From Gemmatimonadota bacterium (GTDB taxonomy: Bacteria; Gemmatimonadota; Gemmatimonadetes; Gemmatimonadales; GWC2-71-9): 64,000 nucleotides of DNA. Both the position numbers and the translations under genes were made by a program. The stretch lies in the NCBI GenBank assembly GCA_016713785.1, contig JADJOM010000003.1, positions 620,001 to 684,000 of the forward strand. Reading direction: 5' to 3'. Positions 34,737 through 44,558 of this stretch are shown here, piece after piece. The notes beneath the pieces were generated by a model. That model did not search any database. It saw only the letters and a list, made by a program, of their open reading frames with translations, and was not told where the DNA came from. Each line of letters begins with the position of its first letter. Within the stretch, counting starts at the first letter, position 1.

Positions 34737-35099
34737 TTAGGAGGGTGGTGGACGGAGGCTCTCGTACAGCCTCCAGACGTGCCGACCCGCTTCATCCCGG
34801 GCCTGCTCGACCCGCTCGAACTCATTCTGCTCGAGATACCCGAGGTCGCATGCGAGGCGGAGGAGGTAGGTCAGCTCGGCGAGCGAGCCGAGGGCGATAT
34901 CGAGGTAACGCCGGAACTCGCGTGACCCCCGCTTGGCGGATCCTTCGGCGATGTTCGTGGGTATCGAGACCGCGGCGCGGCGGACCTGGCCTGCAAGGCC
35001 GAAGCGCTCACTGACCGGCCACCGTCCGGTGGCACGATAGACCTCGACGACAAGCCTGTGGGAGTGCTGCCAGGCGGTGAATCGCTCGAAGGGGGCCAT
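34737..35099 (-). CDS. Four-helix-bundle (S23 / IVS-type) protein
   Basis: A 120-aa protein of the family found in 23S rRNA intervening sequences and as stand-alone genes: FERFTAWQHSHRLVVEVYRA, then FGLAGQVRRAAVSIPTNIAEG, then EFRRYLDIALGSLAELTYLL. The motif R-R-A-A-V-S-I-P-x-N-I-A-E-G is diagnostic. Function is unknown; related bundles (Avd) bind nucleic acid. The ATG at 35099 gives the usual N-terminus; an ATG at 35129 is also possible. The gene lies between two inverted octamer arrays and its TAA stop abuts the left array, so the whole looks like an inserted unit between trpD and lexA. Confidence 0.88.
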   Translation of the reverse strand: MAPFERFTAWQHSHRLVVEVYRATGRWPVSERFGLAGQVRRAAVSIPTNIAEGSAKRGSREFRRYLDIALGSLAELTYLLRLACDLGYLEQNEFERVEQARDEAGRHVWRLYESLRPPPS

Positions 35100-35146
35100 G
35101 ACGGAGCATGACGCTGCCCGGTCAACCAACCCTCAATCCACCCTCC

Positions 35147-35194
35147 TACCGCCCTACCGCCTTACCGCCTTACCGCCTTACCGCCCTACCGCCC
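35147..35194 (-). repeat. Octamer array TACCGCCY, 6 units, at the lexA stop
   Basis: Six tandem octamers ending at the lexA TAG stop (complement of CTA 35194-35196). It is the inverted counterpart of 34673-34736. Confidence 0.9.
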
Positions 35195-35802
35195 TAATAC
35201 TTCCGAATCACCCCCACCACCACCCCCTGGATCAGCACGTCGCGCTCCTGGAACCGCATGGGCTGCATCGTGGGGTTGGCGGGCTGCAGGCGGATCCAGC
35301 CCCCCTGCTCCCGGTAGTAGCGCTTGACCGTCGCCTCGTTGCCGTTCACCAGCGCGATCACCATCTCGCCGTTGTCGGCCGCCTGCTTGCCGTGGACCAC
35401 CACGAAGTCCCCGTCCATGATGTGCTCATCGATCATGGACTCGCCCTGCACCTTGAGGGCATAGTTGGGACCGCGCCGCGGCAGCAGCTCGTCGGGCACC
35501 GAGAGGGTCTCGCCGCTCACCGTGGACTCGATGGGGAGGCCCGCCGCCACCCGGCCGAGCAACGGGATCTCGGTGGCGCCGCTCGTCCCCTTGGGCGGCA
35601 GCACCTCGATGGCCCGGCTCTCGTTGTGGGTGCGGTGGATGTAGCCCTTCCGCTCCAGGTTGGTCAGGTGCTCGTGCACGGTGGCCAGCGACTGGAAGCT
35701 GAAGTGCTCGGCGATCTCCTCGAAGCTTGGCGCATACCCCTGGTCGCGGATATGCTCCTGCAGGTACTTGAGGATCTCGCTCTGGCGCTTGGTGAGCGGC
35801 AT
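35194..35802 (-). CDS. lexA: LexA repressor (SOS regulator)
   Basis: A 202-aa protein. The winged-helix DNA-binding domain (LTKRQSEILKYLQEHIRDQG, then APSFEEIAEHF) is joined to the S24 autocleavage domain: cleavage site VAAGLP (Ala-Gly), nucleophile Ser in VQGESMIDEHI and the base Lys in GNEATVKRYY. It represses DNA-damage genes and is cleaved when RecA is activated. ATG 35802 follows GGAGG by five bases. The stop is the first triplet of the octamer array. Confidence 0.96.
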   Translation of the reverse strand: MPLTKRQSEILKYLQEHIRDQGYAPSFEEIAEHFSFQSLATVHEHLTNLERKGYIHRTHNESRAIEVLPPKGTSGATEIPLLGRVAAGLPIESTVSGETLSVPDELLPRRGPNYALKVQGESMIDEHIMDGDFVVVHGKQAADNGEMVIALVNGNEATVKRYYREQGGWIRLQPANPTMQPMRFQERDVLIQGVVVGVIRKY

Positions 35803-35870
35803 GGTGCCTCCGGTGGCTGTGACCGAACGGACTCCGAATGAAGCTACCCGAATACTGACCGAAGAGCAAG
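35803..35870. promoter_or_regulatory. Divergent lexA-trpC promoter region
   Basis: 68 bp between the divergent starts. On the minus strand TTCGGTCA occurs twice, each followed or preceded by another TTCGG (35819-35831 and 35848-35860), a possible operator for LexA autoregulation; it is not a textbook CGAAC-N4-GTTCG or CTG-N10-CAG box. Evidence is weak. Confidence 0.25.
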
Positions 35871-36659
35871 ATGCCCACCACCCTGGACCAGATCCTCGCC
35901 GCCACGCGCGCCGGGCTGCCCGCACTGGCCGCCCGCCGATCCGAAATCGAACGGCGGGCCGCCGCCCCCCCGCCGCGCCCTTCCTTCCTAGCCCCGTGGG
36001 ACCGCCGCCACCTGGCCCTGATCGCCGAGGTGAAGCGGCGGTCCCCCTCGGCCGGGACCATCCGCGCCGACCTGGATCCGGTGAGTCACGCCCGCGCCTA
36101 CGCCGCCGCGGGGGCCAGCGCCATCTCGGTGCTGACCGATGGCCCCTTCTTCGGCGGGGCGCTGGCCGATCTTGAGCAGGTGGCCGGCGCCGTGGGGGTG
36201 CCGCTGCTCCGCAAGGACTTCATCCTCGACGAGCTGCAGATCCTCGAGGCCCGCGCCGCCGGGGCCTCGGCGGTGCTGCTGATCGTCCGTGCGCTGCCGC
36301 TCCCCCGGCTCCGGCAGCTGCTCGGCTGTGCCCGGGACGCCGGGCTCGCCGCGCTGGTCGAGGTGCACGACGCCCGCGAGCTCGACCTCGCCCTCGAGAC
36401 CGACGCTCGCTACCTCGGCGTCAACAGCCGCAACCTCGACACCTTCGCCATCGACGTGGACGCCGCCTGGCGGCTGCTCGCCCGCATCCCCGCCGACCGG
36501 GTGGCCATCGCCGAGAGCGGCATGGCCTCCGAGGCCGACGTGCGGAAGGCCGCCGCCGCCGGCGCCGACGGCGTGCTGATCGGCACCGCCCTCTCCAGCG
36601 CCGCCGACCCGTCGGCCCTGGCCCGCGCGGTGGCGGCGGTGCCCCGGATCGGCCGCTGA
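35871..36659 (+). CDS. trpC: Indole-3-glycerol phosphate synthase
   Basis: Ring closure of CdRP to indole-3-glycerol phosphate. The 262-aa TIM barrel shows the substrate-binding Lys in LALIAEVKRRSPSAG, then PLLRKDFILDELQILEARAA, LVEVHDARELDLAL, GVNSRNLDTFAID and ESGMASEADV, all family-typical. First gene of the plus-strand operon; trpF begins two bases after its stop. Confidence 0.96.
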   Translation: MPTTLDQILAATRAGLPALAARRSEIERRAAAPPPRPSFLAPWDRRHLALIAEVKRRSPSAGTIRADLDPVSHARAYAAAGASAISVLTDGPFFGGALADLEQVAGAVGVPLLRKDFILDELQILEARAAGASAVLLIVRALPLPRLRQLLGCARDAGLAALVEVHDARELDLALETDARYLGVNSRNLDTFAIDVDAAWRLLARIPADRVAIAESGMASEADVRKAAAAGADGVLIGTALSSAADPSALARAVAAVPRIGR

Positions 36660-36661
36660 CC

Positions 36662-37293
36662 ATGCCCGACGCGCCGAGCCGCCGGGTCGCCGCCAAGATC
36701 TGCGGACTGACCCGGCCTGACGACGCCCGGGCCGCCGTCCGCCTCGGCGCCAGCTACCTCGGGGTCATCTTTGCCGGCGGGCCCCGGCAGGTGGACCCGG
36801 CGCGGGCCCGGGCCATCATGGAGGCCGCCGGCCAAGTTCCTGTGATTGGGGTCTTTGGCTCGCAGGGGGAGGGGGAGATATTACAGGTGTGCCGTGCGGC
36901 CGGCCTGGCCGGTGCCCAGTTGCACGGCGACCATTCCCCCGTCCTGATCGAGCGGCTCGCCGCGGCTGGTCTCCTGGTCCTTCCCGTGGTGCGTCTCGGT
37001 GGCCCGGACGATCTCGTCCGGCTGGATCACCTGCCGGGACCGGTGCTGGTGGAGCCGAAGGTCGAGGGGCGGCTCGGCGGGACGGGGGTGCCGCTCGCGC
37101 TCGACCTGGCCCGCGCCGCGCGGCAGCGCCTCGGCGGCCGCCCGCTGTGGCTCGCCGGCGGGCTCACGCCCGAGACCGTCAGGGAGGCCATCCGCGTGGT
37201 GGCGCCCGACGTGGTGGACGTATCCTCCGGGGTGGAACAGATTCCCGGCGTGAAGGACCCTGAACGAATGGCCCGATTCCTGGAGGTCGTGCG

Positions 37294-37297
<4 letters not shown>
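36662..37297 (+). CDS. trpF: Phosphoribosylanthranilate isomerase
   Basis: A 211-aa (beta/alpha)8 isomerase. AAKICGLTRPDDARAAVRLG holds the catalytic Cys; QLHGDHSP and WLAGGLTPETVREAI, with DVVDVSSGVE carrying the phosphate site, complete the pattern. The stop overlaps the GTG start of trpB (GTGA). Confidence 0.95.
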
Positions 37298-38493
<1,196 letters not shown>

Positions 38494-40209
38494 GTGACCC
38501 ACGGCATGCCCGCACCGGTGGTGCTGCCGCAGCAACAGGTCGAGGAACTGCTCCGGACCCTGGTGAAGGGGCTCCGGGCCTTCCAGATGTACCTCCCCAA
38601 CAACCCCATCTACCAGCGCGCCGTCGGCAACGTCCGCGCCGCCTTCCAGCCCATCTGGGCCGCGGGGGTGGACCGCCTGGTGCTGCAGGTGGTGGAGACC
38701 GACATCGTCTGGGAAGAGCAGGTGGTCTACCACCAGCCCAACAAGGCGGAGAGCCTGGCCTGGGGGCTGTTCAAGGACGGGATGCGGGTGCTCACGCTCT
38801 TTCCGGGCGTCGAGGAGGAGGAGGTCGTCCGCTTCCTCGAGATGGTGCAGCGCTCGCGCACCCTGCAGGCCGACGCCGGCGACGACCTGCTGACCCTGCT
38901 GTGGGAGCAGGAGTTCGGCTTCATCCAGTACCACTTCACCGAATTCATCCCCGACTCCGGCGTGCCCGGCCTCTCCGGCGAGGGCGCCTACAGCCAGGCC
39001 CCGCCCACCGACCCCAACGTGGTCCAGGAGCAGGCCCGGGAGACCCAGGGCAAGGTCCAGGAGGAGGCGCCGCCCCGGAAGAGCGGGGTGGTGGACCTCG
39101 AGGACTTCGACTCCACCCTGTACTGGCTGGACGACGCCGAGATCAAGGCGATCGCCGACGCCATCGAGGAGGAGTACCGGCAGGACCTGCGCGCCAACGT
39201 GCTCGGCATCCTGTTCGACATCCTGGAGCAGCGCACCGAGGAGGTCACCCGCGGCGAGGTGATGGGCCACCTCGAGACCTACCTGCCGCACCTGCTCAAC
39301 GCCGGCGACTTCCGCTCGGTGGCGCTCATCCTGCGCGAGACCCGGCTGCTGGTGCGGCGCCCCGAGGAGTTCACCCTGGAGCAGCGGGACCGGATGGACG
39401 CCTTCACGGGGCGGCTGTCGGATCCCGGGGTGCTGCAGCAGATCCTGCAGTCGGTCACCGAGGCGCAGAGCCCGCCCACCGAGGATGACCTGGGCGAGCT
39501 GTTCCGCGAGCTGCGGCCCGCGGGCCTCGAGACGGTGCTGGTGTGGCTGCCCCGGCTCCCGGCCGCGAGCGCCATCCACAAGCTGCTCGCCTCCGCCGCC
39601 GACCGGCTGGCCGAGACCACGCCGCAGGAGGTGCTGCGGCTGCTGCGGCTCCCCGAGTCCGAGGCGCTGCCGTCGGTCATCGCGCTGTGCGGCCGCCTCA
39701 AGCTGCAGGCGGCGGTGCCCGGCCTGGCCGACACCCTGGGGCACCCCGCGGCGCCCACCCGGCTGGCGGGCGTCACCGCCCTCGACGCCATCGGCACCCC
39801 CGCGGCGCTGCAGGCGCTGGAGAAGGCGGTGGACGACGCCGACCGCGAGGTGCGCATCGCGGGGGTGCAGTCCCTCGGCCGCCGCGGCTACAAGGGCGCC
39901 CTGCGGCGCATCGAGCCGGTGGTGCAGGGCAAGCTTACCCGCGAGATCGACCTCACCGAGCGGATGCGCTTCTTCGAGGCCTACGCCATGATCGCGGGGC
40001 CGGGCTCGCTGGAGAACCTGGCGGGGATGCTCTCCGCCGGCGGGCTGTTCAAGCGCAAGGAATCCCCGGAGGTCCGCGCCTGCGCCGCGCTCGCCATCGG
40101 CCGGCTCAAGTCGGCGGAGGCCCGCGAGGTGCTGCAGAAGTACAAGGACGACAAGGAACTCGTGGTGCGGAACGCGGTGAGCCGCGCCCTGCGGGAGGCC
40201 GGCGCATGA
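38494..40209 (+). CDS. HEAT-repeat-like protein with N-terminal domain shared with its neighbour
   Basis: A 571-aa protein beginning at GTG immediately after the trpB stop. The N-terminal part (about 15-150; TLVKGLRAFQMYLPNNPIYQ, then WGLFKDGMRVLTLFPGVEEE) resembles the N-terminal part of the HD-GYP protein encoded next. A Glu/Gly/Pro-rich linker follows, and the C-terminal 330 residues consist of helical repeats of HEAT/PBS-lyase type (LQAAVPGLADTLGHPAAPTR, ALEKAVDDADREVRIAGVQS). No catalytic motif. Such proteins usually scaffold protein complexes. The ATGA overlap with the HD-GYP gene suggests both products work together, probably in signalling; neither relates obviously to tryptophan. Confidence 0.75.
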   Translation: MTHGMPAPVVLPQQQVEELLRTLVKGLRAFQMYLPNNPIYQRAVGNVRAAFQPIWAAGVDRLVLQVVETDIVWEEQVVYHQPNKAESLAWGLFKDGMRVLTLFPGVEEEEVVRFLEMVQRSRTLQADAGDDLLTLLWEQEFGFIQYHFTEFIPDSGVPGLSGEGAYSQAPPTDPNVVQEQARETQGKVQEEAPPRKSGVVDLEDFDSTLYWLDDAEIKAIADAIEEEYRQDLRANVLGILFDILEQRTEEVTRGEVMGHLETYLPHLLNAGDFRSVALILRETRLLVRRPEEFTLEQRDRMDAFTGRLSDPGVLQQILQSVTEAQSPPTEDDLGELFRELRPAGLETVLVWLPRLPAASAIHKLLASAADRLAETTPQEVLRLLRLPESEALPSVIALCGRLKLQAAVPGLADTLGHPAAPTRLAGVTALDAIGTPAALQALEKAVDDADREVRIAGVQSLGRRGYKGALRRIEPVVQGKLTREIDLTERMRFFEAYAMIAGPGSLENLAGMLSAGGLFKRKESPEVRACAALAIGRLKSAEAREVLQKYKDDKELVVRNAVSRALREAGA

Positions 40210-41687
40210 CCCGCGAGGCCTCCGGCATGCCGGCCCCCGAGGACAAGGTCGGCAACGACGCCTTCCTGCGGCAGGCGGGGCGCAACTTCCTGCTCGCGAT
40301 GTACACCGGGCTCCGCAGCCTCAAGCTCTACCCCGTGGAGAACGCCACCGCGCAGAAGGCGCTCGACGAGCTGCAGGCGGCGGCGCTGGCGCTGCTCACC
40401 CCGCTGGGCGAGATCGAGCTGCGGCTCTCCGGCGACTTCATCTTCGTCAACGGCACCCGGCTCCGGCTCGAGCTCGACAACTACGCCTCGTTCTCCAACC
40501 TGCTGGCCGCGCTGCGCGCCGTGGACGTGGGCGAGATGAAGGTGGCCACCGGGGTGGAGCGTCGCGAGTGGCAGGTGTTCCTCGGTGTGCTGCTCTCGCT
40601 CTCGGGCAAGGGCGGCACCGAGGTGAACCCCGAGGCGCTGCTCGACCTGCGCGACAAGCTCGCCGTGGCCGGGGTGACCCACCTCGACCTGGAGCCGCCG
40701 CTCGAGTCCGAGGAGAAGCTGGCCGAGGCGGAGCGGGCCCGCGAGGTGGCCAAGCGCACCTACTCCCACGGGGTGGCGGTCACCAAGGACCTGATCAACA
40801 GCGTCCGCCTGGGCCGCACCACCTCGGTGGCCAAGGTCAAGCGCGCGGTGCAGGCCATCGTGGACCAGGTGCTCAACAACGAGACCAGCCTCATCGGCCT
40901 CACCACCATCCGCGACTACGACGAGTACACCTTCACCCACTCGGTGAACGTGTGCATCCTCTCGGTGGCCATCGGCAAGAAGCTCTCCCTCACCCGGCTC
41001 CAGCTCTACGACCTCGGCCTCGCCGCGCTGCTCCACGACGTGGGCAAGGCGCGCATCCCCGTCGAGGTGCTCAACAAGACCGGCGGCCTCACCGAGGACG
41101 AGTGGAAGATGATGCAGACCCACCCCTGGCAGGGGGTGTTCACGCTGTTCAACATGCGGGGCTACGGGGAGATTCCCTACCGGCAGATCGTGGTCTCGCA
41201 CGAGCACCACATGAAGACCGACCTCACCGGCTATCCCCGCGCCCTCCGGCCCCGGAAGATGGGGATCTACTCCCGCATCGTGGCCGTGGCCGACGGCTAC
41301 GACGCCGCCACCACCCGGCGCAGCTACCAGACCGTGCCCATCCAGCCCGACCAGGTGCTGCGCGAGATGTGGGAGAACCCCCGCCGCGGCTACGACCCGG
41401 TGCTGGTCAAGGCGCTCATCAACCTCATCGGCATCTACCCGGTGGGCACCTGCGTCATCCTCGACACCTTCGAGGTGGCGGTGGTCTCGGCGGCGAACCC
41501 CGACCCCAGCTTCATGAACCGGCCCATCGTGCGCATCTGCATCGACGTCAACGGCGCCATGACGGGCCCGCCGGGCCGCGAGGAGAACCTCGCCGCGCAG
41601 GACGCCGACGGGACCTTCCTGCGCTCGATCGTCAAGGTCACCAACCCCGACCGGTATGGCATCATTGTCGGCGACTACTTCGTCTGA
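40206..41687 (+). CDS. HD-GYP domain phosphodiesterase-like protein
   Basis: A 493-aa protein. The N-terminal domain (about 20-175; LLAMYTGLRSLKLYPVENAT) parallels that of the HEAT-like protein. The C-terminal domain is HD-GYP: HSVNVCILSVAIGKKLSLTR, LLHDVGKARIPVEVLNKTGG, HPWQGVFTLF, and VVSHEHHMKTDLTGYP containing GYP. HD-GYP enzymes hydrolyse cyclic-di-GMP (or cGAMP). The canonical HHE-x-x-DG-x-GYP is partly altered (HEHHMKTDLTGYP, no DG), so activity is uncertain. ATG start in ATGA overlap with the HEAT gene; its end overlaps trpA by 32 nt. Confidence 0.9.
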   Translation: MTREASGMPAPEDKVGNDAFLRQAGRNFLLAMYTGLRSLKLYPVENATAQKALDELQAAALALLTPLGEIELRLSGDFIFVNGTRLRLELDNYASFSNLLAALRAVDVGEMKVATGVERREWQVFLGVLLSLSGKGGTEVNPEALLDLRDKLAVAGVTHLDLEPPLESEEKLAEAERAREVAKRTYSHGVAVTKDLINSVRLGRTTSVAKVKRAVQAIVDQVLNNETSLIGLTTIRDYDEYTFTHSVNVCILSVAIGKKLSLTRLQLYDLGLAALLHDVGKARIPVEVLNKTGGLTEDEWKMMQTHPWQGVFTLFNMRGYGEIPYRQIVVSHEHHMKTDLTGYPRALRPRKMGIYSRIVAVADGYDAATTRRSYQTVPIQPDQVLREMWENPRRGYDPVLVKALINLIGIYPVGTCVILDTFEVAVVSAANPDPSFMNRPIVRICIDVNGAMTGPPGREENLAAQDADGTFLRSIVKVTNPDRYGIIVGDYFV

Positions 41688-42480
41688 GTCCCGGCTGGCC
41701 CGGGCCTGGGCCACGATGGCGCGCGCGCGCCGCACCGCGCTCATCCCCTACCTGACGGCGGGGCACCCCGACCGCGCCCGGAGCATCGAGGCGCTGCGCC
41801 GCGCCGCCGAGCACGCCGACATCCTCGAGGTGGGCGTCCCCTTCAGCGACCCGCTCGCCGACGGGCCCACCATCCAGCGCTCGAGCTTCGAGGCGCTGGA
41901 GCACGGCATGACGCTGGCCGGCACCCTGGACCTCATCTCCGATGCCCGGCTCGACCGCCCGGTGGTGGTCTTCAGCTACCTCAACCCGGTGTTGCGCTAC
42001 GGCGTGGACGAGTTCCTGCGTGACGCCGCCGGCCTCGGCGTGGCCGGCCTGCTGCTCACCGACCTCCCCGCCGGCAGCGACCCCGCCCTCGAGGCAAAGG
42101 TGCGGCAGAGCCCCCTCGACCTGATCCGGCTGGTGGCGCCCACCACCACCGGCGCCCGCCTCACCGAGGTGGTCGACGGCGCCGAGGGCTTCCTCTACCT
42201 GGTGGCGCGCCTCGGGGTCACCGGCGCCAGCCGCGACCTCGCCACCGGCCTCGAGGCCTACGTGGCCCGGGTGCGCGCCGCGACCCCGCTGCCCCTGGCC
42301 ATCGGCTTCGGGATCAGCACGGCCGCCCAGGCCTGCGCCGTGGCCCACCTCGCCGACGGTGTCGTCGTGGGCAGCGCGCTGGTGGAGTGCCTCGGCCGGG
42401 ACGGCCCCGAGGCGGCCGGGCGCCTGCTCGGCGAACTGCGCGCCGCGCTCGATCAGGCCGACAGGGAGCGCCCCGCGTGA
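41656..42480 (+). CDS. trpA: Tryptophan synthase alpha chain
   Basis: A 274-aa TIM barrel releasing indole from indole-3-glycerol phosphate. ALIPYLTAGHPDRARSIEAL is the usual start; the catalytic Glu is in ADILEVGVPFSDPLADGPTI, the Asp in GLLLTDLPAG, and VARLGVTGAS and IGFGISTAAQ form the phosphate site. The ATG at 41656 lies 32 bp inside the HD-GYP gene, the only start that leaves the family N-terminus intact, so the two are strongly coupled. The MCP-like gene starts at its stop (GTGA). Confidence 0.95.
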   Translation: MASLSATTSSESRLARAWATMARARRTALIPYLTAGHPDRARSIEALRRAAEHADILEVGVPFSDPLADGPTIQRSSFEALEHGMTLAGTLDLISDARLDRPVVVFSYLNPVLRYGVDEFLRDAAGLGVAGLLLTDLPAGSDPALEAKVRQSPLDLIRLVAPTTTGARLTEVVDGAEGFLYLVARLGVTGASRDLATGLEAYVARVRAATPLPLAIGFGISTAAQACAVAHLADGVVVGSALVECLGRDGPEAAGRLLGELRAALDQADRERPA

Positions 42481-44558
42481 AGGCGGCCCCGCGCGGCCTG
42501 CTGGAGGGCTATGCCGCCCTGATGTCGTGGGGCGGCACCGTCCTCGGGCTGGCGGCGCTCGGGCTCGACCGCGGCTGGATGGAGCGCCCATGGCTCGCGG
42601 GCGGGGTGCTGGCGTTCGCCATCCTGCTGCGCCGCGGCCAGATCCAGCTCTCCAAGTTCTCCTACCTCACCCAGATCGGCCTCGTGGCGCTGGTCGGCGC
42701 CGTCACCCTCGGCCCCGGCATGGTGGTGTTTGCCCTCGGGCTCGGGACGTTCATCGCCGACGCCTTCTGGCAGCGCAAGCTGCTCACCGCCGCCTGGATC
42801 AATGCCGGCCGCGAGGTGCTCGGCTTCCTCGCCGCCTTCGGCGCCTACAGCGTGGTGCTGCTGCGCTCCGGCGCCAACGGCCCCAGCCTCGACTTCCTCC
42901 CCGCCGCGCTGACCCTGGCGGGGATGTACTTCTTCTGCACCCGCGCGCTGTTCTACTTCACCCTGCTCGTTCGCGCCAAGCTCGAGGCGCACGAGCGGCT
43001 GATGATCCTGCGCTACGAGATCCTCTCCTACCTCCTCACCCTGATCGGGTCGGTGATCGCCGCCGGCGCCATCCACTCGCTGCCGCCTGAGGGATGGCTC
43101 ACCGTGCTCGGCACCCTCGGCGTGCTCGGGGTGCTCACCAGCCGGATCCTCGAGGAGGCCATCGCCGCCGAGGAGCTCAACAAGATCCACGCGCGCGAGC
43201 GGGTGATCACCAGCAACCTGTCGCTGCAGGACGCCTTCACCCAGCTCGAGGAGCTGGCCAACCGGGTGCTCGACTGGAGCGACTTCCGGATCTATCGCGT
43301 CAGCGACGGCGCCCTGGCGCTGGCCTACCGCGGCGCCCTCGGCTGGCCCGAGCGCCGCGAGCCGCCCTTCGACAGCGCCGAGCTCCGGGTCCGGGTGGTC
43401 GCCTCCGGCGAGACCGTGGTGGTGCACGATGCCCGCACCGACGACCGGATCCTCGCCCCCACCCCCGACGCCGTGAGCATGCTGGTGCTGCCCCTGCGCT
43501 TCGGCAGCGAGTCGATCGGCACCCTGGAGCTCGACCACCACAAGCCGCGCACCTACGGCAAGAAGGAGGTGGCGGCCGCCGCCACCTTCGCCGCGCAGCT
43601 CGCCACCGCCATTCATATTGCCGACCTGCGCCGCCCATTGGTCGACACGGTGGAGCGGGTGGGGGCGGAGGTCCGCACCCTCGCCGACACGGCGGACCGC
43701 CTGCGCACCGCCGCCGGTGCGGTGGCCCAGACCGCCCAGGCCATCCGCACCGGCGCCGCCGAGCAGGAGCAGCTGGTGGCGGCGGGGCGGCAGGCCACCG
43801 AGAGCCTGGTGCAGGAGGCGCGCGAGGTGGCCGCCGATGGCGAGGCCGCCCGCAAGGCCTCCGCCACCGCCAGCACCACCGCCGCCGAGAACCGCACCCA
43901 CATCCAGGACGCCATCGGGCGGCTGGTGGAGCTGCAGCGCTTCGTCGGGGACACCTCCACCCGGGTGGGGGAGCTCTACCAGGTGACCAACCGGCTGATC
44001 GGGTTCATCGGGACCATCCGCGAGATCGCCGACCTGACCAACCTGATCGCCCTCAATGCGGCCATCGAGGCGGCGCGGGCGGGGCACCAGGGCCGCGGCT
44101 TCACCGTGGTGGCCGAGGAGGTGCGCCAGCTCGCCGCGCAGAGCGCGCAGGCCTCGCGCGAGGCGGGGGGCCTGGTGGCCGCGATCCTGGGCCAGGTGGC
44201 GCAGATCTCCGAGGAGATGGACCGGGGCACCGGGATCGTGCGCGGCGTGGAGGAGCTCTCCGCCGACGCGGCGCGGGCCCTGACCGACATCGTCGATGGC
44301 ACCAGCGACGCCGGCGCGCACGCCGAGCGCATCGCGGCCACCGCCGCGCGGCAGGAACAGGCCGTGCACCGGCTGCGGGCGCAGATGGAGCAGGTGTCCG
44401 CGGTCTCCATCCGCACCCTCGAGGACGCCAACACCACCGCCCGGCGCGCCTCCGAGGCCGCCCGCAGTCACGCCGAGCTGGAACGCGCCATCCGGGAGCT
44501 GGCCGGGGTGGCGGGACGGCTCCAGGCCATCGCCCAGCACTTTTCGCAGGAACTATGA
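42477..44558 (+). CDS. Membrane methyl-accepting chemotaxis-like protein with GAF domain
   Basis: A 693-aa protein. Residues 1-215 hold about six membrane helices (for example LVALVGAVTLGPGMVVFALG, LTLIGSVIAAGAIHSL) rather than the usual periplasmic sensor. Residues about 235-390 look like a GAF domain (FTQLEELANRVLDWSDFRIY, then SMLVLPLRFGSESIGTLELD). The rest is a long helical signalling domain with the hairpin tip IREIADLTNLIALNAAIEAA and GRGFTVVAEEVRQLAAQSA, which contacts CheA/CheW. GTG start overlaps the trpA stop and the stop overlaps folK (ATGA). Its position inside a trp-folate operon is odd. Confidence 0.88.
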   Translation: MKAAPRGLLEGYAALMSWGGTVLGLAALGLDRGWMERPWLAGGVLAFAILLRRGQIQLSKFSYLTQIGLVALVGAVTLGPGMVVFALGLGTFIADAFWQRKLLTAAWINAGREVLGFLAAFGAYSVVLLRSGANGPSLDFLPAALTLAGMYFFCTRALFYFTLLVRAKLEAHERLMILRYEILSYLLTLIGSVIAAGAIHSLPPEGWLTVLGTLGVLGVLTSRILEEAIAAEELNKIHARERVITSNLSLQDAFTQLEELANRVLDWSDFRIYRVSDGALALAYRGALGWPERREPPFDSAELRVRVVASGETVVVHDARTDDRILAPTPDAVSMLVLPLRFGSESIGTLELDHHKPRTYGKKEVAAAATFAAQLATAIHIADLRRPLVDTVERVGAEVRTLADTADRLRTAAGAVAQTAQAIRTGAAEQEQLVAAGRQATESLVQEAREVAADGEAARKASATASTTAAENRTHIQDAIGRLVELQRFVGDTSTRVGELYQVTNRLIGFIGTIREIADLTNLIALNAAIEAARAGHQGRGFTVVAEEVRQLAAQSAQASREAGGLVAAILGQVAQISEEMDRGTGIVRGVEELSADAARALTDIVDGTSDAGAHAERIAATAARQEQAVHRLRAQMEQVSAVSIRTLEDANTTARRASEAARSHAELERAIRELAGVAGRLQAIAQHFSQEL

